Shown here one piece after another: positions 19,401-25,994 of a stretch of 36,747 nt of DNA. The number at the start of each line of letters is the position of its first letter. Positions within the stretch are counted from its first letter, which is position 1. The DNA lies in the NCBI GenBank assembly GCA_027625095.1, contig JAQBXN010000088.1:1-36747 (forward strand), read 5' to 3'. This DNA is from Planctomycetota bacterium. GTDB taxonomy: Bacteria; Planctomycetota; PUPC01; JACPCR01. A program made the translations under genes and the position numbers. The notes under the pieces are model-generated. The model was not told the origin of the DNA. It searched no databases and saw only the letters and a program-made list of their open reading frames with translations.

Positions 19401-19500
19401 ACTTGCAAGCGGTGCGAAGATTGAGGCTGCAGTTGAGGGCAACGCCACGGTGTTCACCTTTGACATGAACGTCTCGGGTGACGTGGTGATTCTGCGTTGA
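16495..19500 (+). CDS. Secreted GH42-like protein with beta-galactosidase trimerisation-like domain
   Basis: The 1001-residue product has a GTG start and a clear signal peptide (MSRFLITTILAVTATASLGHA). The N-terminal 330 residues are beta-rich and open with 'IFCEAEEFKI', as in carbohydrate-binding modules that wrap glycans. The central part (about 370-690) looks like a TIM-barrel glycosidase: 'ILIMSLGDEIGLP' supplies a candidate acid/base Asp-Glu and 'ATILNLFEFDPVWVAY' a later acidic strand. Residues of about 690-830 ('YKVLYLTDNHVS', 'IVEWVQNGGRLFATAGAGTLDEYN') match the amidotransferase-like trimerisation domain of GH42 beta-galactosidases. The C-terminus is a small beta domain. It sits between two other exported proteins on the same strand, suggesting joint glycan breakdown. 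The GH42-like fold is fairly sure; the specific activity is not. Confidence 0.8.
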   Translation: MSRFLITTILAVTATASLGHAQDDYRPKLAQAYRAGGEAVSPSPDGNIFCEAEEFKIVQPAERGWKAGYWGQNYYAATFANTFLSRKAFLGAPEECDETVATVNVDVKEAGRYLVLVRYEAAYRFETQFRVLVEQNGKALLDRLYGARSNLKIWAFRNKLKTELAWPWGAVENVVWEGHDAYAELQPGLAKVTLIAGKQPAPQAKRNVDIVMLTRDEAQIKMRIEKENYLPLDGMLTQAGDVYMKVKNAGAAKVAVKSLGFPAGPMQQHSPYWVHIRNWKPISVEVEAGQTTDWIDVGDTMDTLNDGQWGFSISGPCTVEFGVKNAAGLIKSVRTFDANGSLPLVSWADTRWALEFKTQAEATQELFDYLKGLTVHGKKIVRTRVDGAGGLPKEFYDFYGLNLAINGAGVHLDCRSLSLDKIQETYGDKMSEADRKKILIMSLGDEIGLPAPDATAAGDGFVAFLKAKGITPAQIVPDAGNDWGKIVYSADAALRESNPRLYYWSKRYLYHYGIQAIKVRTDLLRKLLPNAHIGANFSPHHGGSTHSYLGEVFKWVTCFRDDGMTLPWSEDYIWQVPVGSPQMNGINLDFARASIRGKPGRRILYYVMPHMPGNTPDMWRRLWHNAIGHGATILNLFEFDPVWVAYTENHVTGREMYAAVLRAMREMGLYEDIMQDGLRRSAEVGLWFSETADIWGDNEQSFGAAKRALYTAILHQQIPLDFIVDQDAADGTLSQYKVLYLTDNHVSQAASLKIVEWVQNGGRLFATAGAGTLDEYNKPNSVLPELLGVSQTALDVPADEQIGFLKEDLPFKKAIDTVSIEIDGKTSKLPVFGVRSRIVLKGAEATATFADGTPAAATRKVGKGQVTYCAFLPSLSYFGPAIPLKPLDRGSTDDAMSHFIPTAFDSAADDLIGSVVKDLPRAITASDRLITASVIESKTGTAIVLENWRGAPVKGMRLTVNFPVPTKVELASGAKIEAAVEGNATVFTFDMNVSGDVVILR

Positions 19501-19515
19501 GTAAATTCTTCAGAT

Positions 19516-19520
19516 GGAGG
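19516..19520 (+). promoter_or_regulatory. Strong ribosome binding site implying a TTG start at 19529
   Basis: GGAGG at 19516-19520 (within GGAGGGAG) lies 8 nt before TTG 19529. The in-frame ATG at 19514 actually overlaps this site and has none of its own. The TTG start yields MKVLQAISILEILFVIPAVHS, a clean signal peptide. Confidence 0.65.
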
Positions 19521-19528
19521 GAGAAGTT

Positions 19529-20842
19529 TTGAAAGTTCTACAGGCCATATCCATTCTTGAAATCTTATTCGTGATCCCCGCTGTCCATTCGGACGAATGG
19601 GCTGTGTACGACACCCACTCGAACGAAGAGGGGTTCAATACATTCGTTGTAAATGCTTCGGGCCAGGTTAAGAAACTGAGTGCCGGCGGACTCCGGGGCG
19701 TTATCTGGCCTCGCGGCATCCTGACGTCTGCAACCGGTAAGGGCCTGGCCTTTTACTGGGGAGACGGTGCACCGGCTCGCTCGTCATCAGATGTGACGTT
19801 CAAAGCCGCCTCCCGCGGTGGGGACCTTCTGGCGGTGGAGCGAACAGAGACGGACGATAAATTCAACCGCCATGTTTTTCTGAGTGTAATACCGTTTGCT
19901 GGAGGCCCGGTCCGAGACCTGGCGGAATTGGATGCGGGCGAAATCGATGAGGTGGCCTGGCATCCGAGTGGCCATGGTGTCGCCTACACTCACAGGAAGC
20001 GCGAAGACAAAGGATGGGATCGAAAAATCTATTATCGGGCAGTAACGGGGGACTCGAACCCCAGGTTGTTGATGGCAAATGCAAGTTCGCCTCTGTGGTC
20101 TCAGGATGGTAGAAAGCTGGCTTACGAATCAGAAAGGCAAGTCTGGCTGCTGGACAGCAATGGTAAGAACCCGGTGAAAGTGGGCCCGGGTAGCCTGACG
20201 GTCTGGGCTGGAAATTCGCTCCTGTATACCGAATACGATAAAGAGGCGGTCGGGCATCACATCAGAAAAGTAGGCCCGGACGGCAGGAATCCTACCCTCG
20301 TAAAGACTATGCACGCGACGATTTCGTATTCCGATCATGGACTTTCCCCGGATGGCAAAACTCTGGCCTGGGCCGGCGGCTTCCGTGAGTCACCCGAGCA
20401 ATCCAGCAAGATGAAACAGGCGGTCATGCTCATTGATATTGCCTCAGGTTCCAGTCGCCTGCTGGAAATTGCGAACGGTAATCCTGCAAGCAGGCCATAC
20501 TGGACTTCGGACAGCACAAGTCTGGTAATTAGTGGTACAACGGAGCAGAGGCACATTTTCTTTATGCCCGTGGATGGATCACAACCGAGGGAAGCAGGGG
20601 GTATTGTGAACAACTTCGGCGGCCTGGTGAGCACCGGCATCATCATGACTACCGGAACGGCGGTGGTCACGGCCGACAAATATGACGTCAAAAGGGGCGA
20701 CCAACTGATCGGCACGGTCTCAAAGGGACAAGAACTCAAAGTCACCACAAGAGCGAACGGCTGGATTGGCGTGATCTGGCACGACAAAGATGGCAAGAAG
20801 CTCAGTGGCTGGCTACCCGCTGCTGAGGTCGATTTGAAGTGA
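19529..20842 (+). CDS. Exported TolB/WD40-type beta-propeller protein with C-terminal SH3-like domain
   Basis: This is a 437-residue protein from the TTG start (442 if the ATG at 19514 is used). After the signal peptide come repeats typical of TolB/PD40-like propellers: 'IDEVAWHPSGHGVAYTHRK', 'SSPLWSQDGRKLAYESERQ', 'DHGLSPDGKTLAWAGG' and 'RPYWTSDSTSLVISGT'. The last 60 residues ('GDQLIGTVSKGQELKV' through 'SGWLPAAEVDL') form a bacterial SH3-like module, closely matching in pattern the N-terminal module of the protein at 30217. It starts 28 nt after the GH42-like gene, so it is probably in that transcript. Propellers of this type bind proteins or peptides, and SH3-like modules often bind cell-wall material; both functions are inferred. 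No enzyme active site is seen. Confidence 0.8.
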   Translation: MKVLQAISILEILFVIPAVHSDEWAVYDTHSNEEGFNTFVVNASGQVKKLSAGGLRGVIWPRGILTSATGKGLAFYWGDGAPARSSSDVTFKAASRGGDLLAVERTETDDKFNRHVFLSVIPFAGGPVRDLAELDAGEIDEVAWHPSGHGVAYTHRKREDKGWDRKIYYRAVTGDSNPRLLMANASSPLWSQDGRKLAYESERQVWLLDSNGKNPVKVGPGSLTVWAGNSLLYTEYDKEAVGHHIRKVGPDGRNPTLVKTMHATISYSDHGLSPDGKTLAWAGGFRESPEQSSKMKQAVMLIDIASGSSRLLEIANGNPASRPYWTSDSTSLVISGTTEQRHIFFMPVDGSQPREAGGIVNNFGGLVSTGIIMTTGTAVVTADKYDVKRGDQLIGTVSKGQELKVTTRANGWIGVIWHDKDGKKLSGWLPAAEVDLK

Positions 20843-20935
20843 GTCGAGTGCCGATGATGTGGAGGATGGGGCCGGTAGTCCGAGACGGATGTGACCTTAC
20901 GGATTTCAGGGGCCATGCCTGAGCTTTACATTCAT

Positions 20936-21184
20936 CTCTTTACACCGAAGGTGTTGCGTCTTACAGCCCAGGGTTCGCGAGCCTCAGCGAGCTACCCTGG
21001 GTCACTGGGCTCCGAGTACCTTTTACCCCGGAGGGGTTACGCCCATATGCAGGTTTGCCTGCGTCCACAGATTCTATGGGCGCAACTCCTTCGGGGTAGA
21101 AGATGCTCTGCCATGGAACCCAGGGTAGCTCGCAAAGCCTCGCAACCCTGGGCTGTAAGGCGTAATGCCTTCGGCATAAAGAAG
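20936..21184. repeat. Long imperfect palindromic element (about 250 bp)
   Basis: The outer arms, 20936-21001 and 21119-21184, are imperfect reverse complements over about 65 nt. Both carry ACAGCCCAGGGTT, a GCGAGCTACCCTGGG-type segment, and a CGAAGGnnTT-type segment. The inner arms, 21024-21047 and 21075-21098, also pair, each reading TACCCCGnAGGnGTTnCGCCCATA. The centre at about 21050-21064 contains a small hairpin, GCAGG-TTTG-CCTGC. All pairs share a midpoint near 21060, so the whole unit could fold into one long stem-loop in RNA or as a DNA cruciform. Substitutions between the arms mostly keep the pairing regions. It resembles dispersed, non-coding, possibly MITE-like repeats of environmental bacterial genomes. 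Confidence 0.85.
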
Positions 21185-21198
21185 GGGCAGAGTCATAC

Positions 21199-21220
21199 CC
21201 AGCCCAACGAGCTGGGCTGG
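21199..21220. repeat. Small perfect hairpin beside the palindrome
   Basis: CCAGCCCA (21199-21206) and TGGGCTGG (21213-21220) form an 8-bp perfect stem with a 6-nt loop. No T-run follows on either strand, so it is not a clear terminator. It may be part of the repeat element. Confidence 0.6.
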
Positions 21221-21342
21221 CAAACGGTCGGAGGTTTACCCCTGAATAAGTCATCTGAATCCGTACAATCGCCTTCGTCTTGGTCTACTAGTACTACAGC
21301 GTTAGAAACTCTCCTAACTTGTGCTTGGACGTGTAGTCCTAA

Positions 21343-22134
21343 CTACTGTTCCAAATCAGGCTTGGGAATAAGGTCCATGTACTCGGGGCGGCGAAGAAGG
21401 TATTTCAGCCAAGTGCCTTCAGGGGCTTCATTGAACAGCCGTTCATAGTCCGCATGGTCGGCCAGCCATCCTCTCGCAAAAAGTCCGAAATTGTATGCGG
21501 TGTGAATGAGACGCCGAACCTTTTCAGACTCGTTAATAGATGCATGGATAGCATCATGAGTGAACAGAAGGGCCGAACCGGCCTTCATGGTCAGCTCGAC
21601 AAAAAGCTCTCTTACCGACGGTTCCATGTCCGGCAGATGGCCGACGCCTTCCCAGCGGAGGTTCGCTTTGTGTGAGCCTGGAACTATCTGGATGCCGCCT
21701 TCGCCCGGGCCGATGTCTTTCATGGCATAGACGACTCTCAAGTGGTTGTTGTAGATGCGGCCTTCTGAAACCTGGTAGGAATTGATCGCCTGATAAGGTG
21801 TATGCCCGGCGTGAACGCCCGTATCACCGCCCTTCCAGCGAAAGCAGGCGCTGAACTGTTCCACTATGGGACGATGCACCATTGCATCCACATAGGGCAA
21901 AATCTTCGGATTCGTGACCAGGTCAAGGAATAAGGGCTCTTCATTCAGAATCTCGAAGAAACAGACATTTTTGGAATTGTGGGTCCGTGAAGCCGGCAAA
22001 GACCGCTTCTCCATTGCTTTCTCCTCCCACCGGTCAAGGCGGTCGTTCAGGGCTTCAAGATAATCTGGCTCGATCACGTCTTCTATGATCAGATAACCGC
22101 GGATGTCGAAGATATATTTTTCCTGGGGAGTCAT
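21343..22134 (-). CDS. PhyH family protein with HxG in place of HxD (halogenase-like metal site)
   Basis: The 263-residue product starts at 22134 (MTPQEKYIFDIRGYLIIEDV). The open frame reaches back to 22245, but the extra residues overlap the preceding gene and do not resemble the family. The PhyH landmarks are strong: 'GEGGIQIVPGSHKANL' (res 144-159) and the distal H197 in 'DAIHASI', with R207/R208 downstream. The first metal motif is H108-A109-G110, so the carboxylate ligand is absent. In the family this occurs in Fe/2-oxoglutarate halogenases (HxA/HxG) and, from memory, in a large environmental PhyH subgroup with 'HGG'. It is the last gene of the minus-strand pump operon, 29 nt after the golvesin-domain gene. 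It could be a halogenase, an unusual oxygenase, or a non-catalytic relative. Confidence 0.85.
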   Translation of the reverse strand: MTPQEKYIFDIRGYLIIEDVIEPDYLEALNDRLDRWEEKAMEKRSLPASRTHNSKNVCFFEILNEEPLFLDLVTNPKILPYVDAMVHRPIVEQFSACFRWKGGDTGVHAGHTPYQAINSYQVSEGRIYNNHLRVVYAMKDIGPGEGGIQIVPGSHKANLRWEGVGHLPDMEPSVRELFVELTMKAGSALLFTHDAIHASINESEKVRRLIHTAYNFGLFARGWLADHADYERLFNEAPEGTWLKYLLRRPEYMDLIPKPDLEQ

Positions 22135-22163
22135 GTTCGGCGCTCTGGTGTCCTGAAATGGAA

Positions 22164-22793
22164 TCAATCTCTTACCAACAAAAACTGCACCGCATCGGCG
22201 ATCACGTATTTGCCGTCCGTGCCGTCCGTGCTGATACGCAGCCATCCTTTCCTGCCGGCTTCAAACCGAAAGCTGCCCAGCGTTCGAAAGAGACGCTTAT
22301 GCTCGGGGATCTCCTGCTGATTGATCCGTAGAGTCTTCTCACCGTCCGCGTGCTTGATGGTGATCGGAGTGTTCATCGAACGGCGAACGTTGTAGCAGTG
22401 GGCGAGCCGAACCTCATACATCCCAGCCTCTGGAAGATCCGGAGTAAAGGTCACCGATTTTTCGCCCTTGCCTTCCTTCTGATCGTGTAGATACCCCAGG
22501 CCAACGTATGGAGGGGTGTGGGTGGAATACTGCCACTCCCCGACAAGGTCAGCCTTCGTCTCGTCCACGACGATGCCGGGCAGTTTGGATGGGTCGGGAA
22601 CAATAAACGGCACAAGTTCCGGTTTGTCGACTTCGCCCTGGGTGTGCACGTTTGGCTTGGCCTTCGGGTGCGGTTTGAATTCTGGCTGGGAAACAATTTC
22701 AGCAAGCAGACCGCCCTTTAAGCAGACCAGTGCTGTTACAACAACTCCTATTCTCCCAACCTCCCATTCTCTTACCCTAACTGTTTTGCTCAT
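22164..22793 (-). CDS. Exported golvesin/xanthan-lyase CBD-like domain protein
   Basis: This 209-residue protein has a hydrophobic N-terminal segment (about res 13-31, ending near GGLLA). Its C-terminal domain, about residues 74-209, matches the golvesin/xanthan-lyase carbohydrate-binding-like domain. It begins 'GIVVDETKADLVGEW' and contains 'FTPDLPEAGMYEVRL', 'ITIKHADGEKTLRINQQ', 'LGSFRFEAGRKGWLRIS' and the closing 'YVIADAVQFL'. This domain is normally the C-terminal appendage of larger enzymes such as FAD-dependent oxidoreductases, so a stand-alone copy is unusual. Its start lies inside the end of the pump gene (17-nt overlap) with a GGTGGAG site upstream, so it is translationally coupled to the pump. 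The ligand is unknown; a surface or periplasmic glycan-binding role is inferred. Confidence 0.8.
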   Translation of the reverse strand: MSKTVRVREWEVGRIGVVVTALVCLKGGLLAEIVSQPEFKPHPKAKPNVHTQGEVDKPELVPFIVPDPSKLPGIVVDETKADLVGEWQYSTHTPPYVGLGYLHDQKEGKGEKSVTFTPDLPEAGMYEVRLAHCYNVRRSMNTPITIKHADGEKTLRINQQEIPEHKRLFRTLGSFRFEAGRKGWLRISTDGTDGKYVIADAVQFLLVRD

Positions 22794-25700
22794 GACTCCA
22801 CCTGCCCTTTACCAACCATCTGAAAAATGAAATCACGTCCTCAAGTACCAGATACATCGCGGGGATCAAAACGAGCGTGAGCACGGTCGCGAAAGCCAGG
22901 CCGTATACGATAGAGACGACCATCGGGATGAGGAACTGTGCCTGAAAACTCCGCTCGAGCATGATTGGGGCCAGTCCGAAGAGCGTGGTGATGGATGTAA
23001 GAAGAATCGCCCGCAGACGCCCACGGGCCCCGGTGACGACGGCCTCCGTCAGCGGTAATCCACTGCTGCGTTTGCGATTGATGAAGTCCACAAGGATCAG
23101 GCTGTCGTTGACGACGATACCTGCCAGCGCGACACCGCCGATCATGGATAGAACAGTGAACGGATAGCCCATGATGTAGTGCCCGATGATTGCGCCCACG
23201 ATGGCGTACGGGATAGCGAGCATCACCAGGAACGGCTGCAAATACGAACGGAACAACACCGCAACAACGATGTAGATCAGGAGCATGGCCGCAACGAAAC
23301 CCTGTTTCAGCGAGGCCATCGATTCTGCGGTTTCCTTTTTCTGCCCTTCGAAGGAAATAGAAATACCCGGAAAGCGCTCACCGATGTCTTTGAGTTGCTC
23401 GGCAAGGCTATCGCTTATTTCTTGAATGTTGCCCACATCTTCATCGACTTGTGCACGAATGGAAACCGCACGGTCTCCGTCCACACGAGCAAGGGATGCG
23501 TACCCCCGCCCCATGGAAAGAATAGCGACTTCCTCAAGTGGCACGCGGTGTCCAGACGCGGTCGGGATACGCAGGTTTGAGATGTCGGAGAGAGTCCTTC
23601 GTGCGATCTCAGGCAGTAATACCCGCACGGTAACCTCCTCGTCTTCCAACTGCAGCTTCTGGGCCTCCATGCCGAAGAAGGCATGACGGACATTCAGTGC
23701 GAGGTCGCGGGTCGTTATGTTGAGTGCGCTGGCTGAGTCGCGCAGTTCCAGCCGGATTTCCTGTTTGCCCTGCTGAAGGTCGTCTTCCAGTTCGACGATA
23801 CCCTTGAAGCTGCCGATTTTGTCCCGGATATAGGCGACGGCCTTCGCGATAGTTCCCAGTTCTTCGCCCTTCACGCGCAGTGCGATGTCCGGGCCGGTTG
23901 GGCCGCCCGATTGCAACAGGAACGAGAGCTTCTTCACCCCGGGGATGTCCATCAGGCCCTTGCGCATCAGGTTGACCACCTCCTTCGAGGTGCGCAATCC
24001 TTTTGCCTCACGGAGGTCCGCTTGGAGAAGTTCGACGCTGAGCTGGCCGACCGTTGCCGGGTCCGTCGGAACTGCGATGCCTTCGTCGGTGTAAGAAATT
24101 CCGATGACCGAGAAGACCGTGTCGACCTCGGGGTATTTGAGGACTTCCTTCTCCAGATAAGCGATGACCTCCGTAGTTCGCGCGACGGGAGTACCCGCGG
24201 TCATCTCAAGATTGACCCAGAAGCTCTCAGCGTCGACCTCCTGAATGAATACGAAGGGCACGACATTCCCCACGACCAGGCCCGAGATGGTCAGGGTAAA
24301 TGCAATCGCGGCCGAGAGCGTAACGTACCGCCAGTAGAGGCAATGCCGCAGCACCCATTCAAAGACGTTGGCGAGGTGCACCTCAATGAGATCGCTTTTG
24401 AAATCGCCCAAAGCCTCAAGTTTCTTCCGCCACCCTTTTGCATCTGCCTTGTGCGCAGAATGAGTAAGGTGGGCAGGCATGATCACGAAGCACTCTATCA
24501 ATGACATGCTCAACGCGGCGATGGCCACCTTTGGCAAGACCGACAGGAAGGTTCCGATCTGGCCGTCGATAAACGCCAGCGGCAGGAATGCGACGATGGT
24601 GGTTGCCACTGCCGCCACGACGGGAATGGCCACCTCAGTCGCGCCCTCCACCGCAGCCTTGTCTCCCGGCTCACCGTTTCGCAGCCGGGTGAAAACGTTT
24701 TCGCCCACAACGATCGCATCATCGACGATGAGGCCCAGCACAATGATGAGCCCGAACAAAGAAATGAGATTGATCGTCTCGCCCAGCAGCCGCATGACGA
24801 TGAAAGTGCCTAGGAACGAAACCGCCAGCCCCATGCCCACCCAGAACGCGACGCGCACGTCCAGGAACAAAAACAGTGCAGCAAGAACGAGGATGAGGCC
24901 ATAGCCCGCATTCTTCAGCATCAACTGGATGCGCTGCTCGATGAAGCGCGCCAGGTTTGTCGTTGTGGCGACTTTGATGGCACCGCCCATTCGTTCGCTG
25001 TTCTCGGCAACATATTTTTTTACCGCATCCGCGATAACCAGCGCATCCTGAGCTTTCTGTTTGAAAACGGTTACCGATACGGCAGAACGGCCTTCGTAAC
25101 GCCCGATCTTGACATTGTCTTCAAAAGTCTCGCGGACTTTGGCTACATCACTGAGACGGATGGCGGTGCCATCCGGCCGGCTGCGAATAATGATCTGCTC
25201 GAACTGTCGAGCCCTGTCTTCTTCGCCCGTGGTGCGGACACGGATGTTGCCGGCATCACTCTTAATCTGGCCTCCCGGCAGATCGAGATTTGTAGCGGCT
25301 ACAATCTGGCCAACCTCCATAAAAGTAAGGCCGAATTCTTCGATCTGTTCGGGCTTGACCTCAATCCAGATCTCCTTGTTTCGAATCCCGGAGACGACCG
25401 TGTCAGAAATGACTTTTAACTCCAGGAGATCTTCACGCACCTGACGCGCTTCCTCGCGCAGACGCTCCTCTGATACATCACCATGCACCATGACGATGAT
25501 GACCGGGAGTTTGGGCCGGATCTCCGTAATCCTCGGATCTTTCGCGTCCTGAGGAAGCTCCGGGCTGACGCTATCCATCTCGGCGCGAACGTTGTTGAGA
25601 ACGCGGTCAAGATCCGCACCGTCTTCAAGTTTGACCGTGGTGATGGAAACCCCTTCCAGCACCTTGGAAGAGATTTCTTCGATGTCTTCGATTGAATCGA

Positions 25701-25911
25701 GTTTTCTTTCAATGCGCCGGGTGACGGACTTTTCAATCTCCTCCGGCGTGGCGCCCGGATACGGCACCGTAATCATGATTTTGTCCGCCTCTACATTCGG
25801 AAAGAACTCCCGAACCAGGGTGATCCAGAAGTAGATCCCGCCGATGATGATCGCGAACATGAACAGGTTCACGGCCACCGGATTGCGAACTGACAGGCGA
25901 GGGATGTTCAT
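22777..25911 (-). CDS. RND multidrug efflux transporter, HAE1/AcrB family
   Basis: The 1044-residue product has the full length of an AcrB-type inner-membrane pump. It starts 'IPRLSVRNPVAVNLFMFAII' with TM1, then a porter domain containing 'FFPNVEADKIMITVPYPGATPEEIE'. In TM4 the proton-relay pair is present as D397-D398 ('GLIVDDAIVV'). In the TM10 region AcrB's relay lysine is replaced ('GIVVNDSLILVDFINR', Asn at the Lys position), as in many HAE1 relatives, so the coupling network is of the variant type. It exports a hydrophobic or amphiphilic compound using the proton (or other ion) gradient. The adaptor gene is 83 nt upstream; no outer-membrane TolC-type gene is in the window. The substrate is unknown. 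The downstream PhyH gene could make or modify the exported compound. Confidence 0.95.
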   Translation of the reverse strand: MNIPRLSVRNPVAVNLFMFAIIIGGIYFWITLVREFFPNVEADKIMITVPYPGATPEEIEKSVTRRIERKLDSIEDIEEISSKVLEGVSITTVKLEDGADLDRVLNNVRAEMDSVSPELPQDAKDPRITEIRPKLPVIIVMVHGDVSEERLREEARQVREDLLELKVISDTVVSGIRNKEIWIEVKPEQIEEFGLTFMEVGQIVAATNLDLPGGQIKSDAGNIRVRTTGEEDRARQFEQIIIRSRPDGTAIRLSDVAKVRETFEDNVKIGRYEGRSAVSVTVFKQKAQDALVIADAVKKYVAENSERMGGAIKVATTTNLARFIEQRIQLMLKNAGYGLILVLAALFLFLDVRVAFWVGMGLAVSFLGTFIVMRLLGETINLISLFGLIIVLGLIVDDAIVVGENVFTRLRNGEPGDKAAVEGATEVAIPVVAAVATTIVAFLPLAFIDGQIGTFLSVLPKVAIAALSMSLIECFVIMPAHLTHSAHKADAKGWRKKLEALGDFKSDLIEVHLANVFEWVLRHCLYWRYVTLSAAIAFTLTISGLVVGNVVPFVFIQEVDAESFWVNLEMTAGTPVARTTEVIAYLEKEVLKYPEVDTVFSVIGISYTDEGIAVPTDPATVGQLSVELLQADLREAKGLRTSKEVVNLMRKGLMDIPGVKKLSFLLQSGGPTGPDIALRVKGEELGTIAKAVAYIRDKIGSFKGIVELEDDLQQGKQEIRLELRDSASALNITTRDLALNVRHAFFGMEAQKLQLEDEEVTVRVLLPEIARRTLSDISNLRIPTASGHRVPLEEVAILSMGRGYASLARVDGDRAVSIRAQVDEDVGNIQEISDSLAEQLKDIGERFPGISISFEGQKKETAESMASLKQGFVAAMLLIYIVVAVLFRSYLQPFLVMLAIPYAIVGAIIGHYIMGYPFTVLSMIGGVALAGIVVNDSLILVDFINRKRSSGLPLTEAVVTGARGRLRAILLTSITTLFGLAPIMLERSFQAQFLIPMVVSIVYGLAFATVLTLVLIPAMYLVLEDVISFFRWLVKGRWSHEQNS

Positions 25912-25939
25912 GGATGGGGAGCGAATAATGGATGCAGAG

Positions 25940-25970
25940 CTGAGTACTCAGGCTCAGTGCTCAGGGGGGG
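25940..25970. repeat. Short palindromic/direct repeat in the adaptor-pump gap
   Basis: CTGAGTACTCAG (25940-25951) is a perfect 12-bp palindrome, followed by a degenerate second copy, GCTCAGTGCTCAG. It is in the 83-nt gap between the adaptor stop and the pump start. It could be an operator but more resembles an intergenic microrepeat. Confidence 0.5.
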
Positions 25971-25994
25971 GCTTTGCATGTGGTCACTTCCTTA

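Larger units (their letters stand above)
20843..21342. other. Intergenic region dominated by a long palindrome
   Basis: This 500-nt stretch lies between convergent genes (the plus gene ends at 20842, the minus gene ends at 21343). Its core is the palindrome at 20936-21184, followed by a small hairpin at 21199-21220 and about 120 nt in which I see nothing definite. Open frames on both strands here read through the palindrome arms and are not considered genes. Confidence 0.7.

Noticed and set aside
22135..22245. N-terminal extension of the fourth PhyH protein
   Set aside because: It overlaps the golvesin-domain gene, and the translation is unlike any PhyH N-terminus; MTPQEKYIFD at 22134 fits the family.
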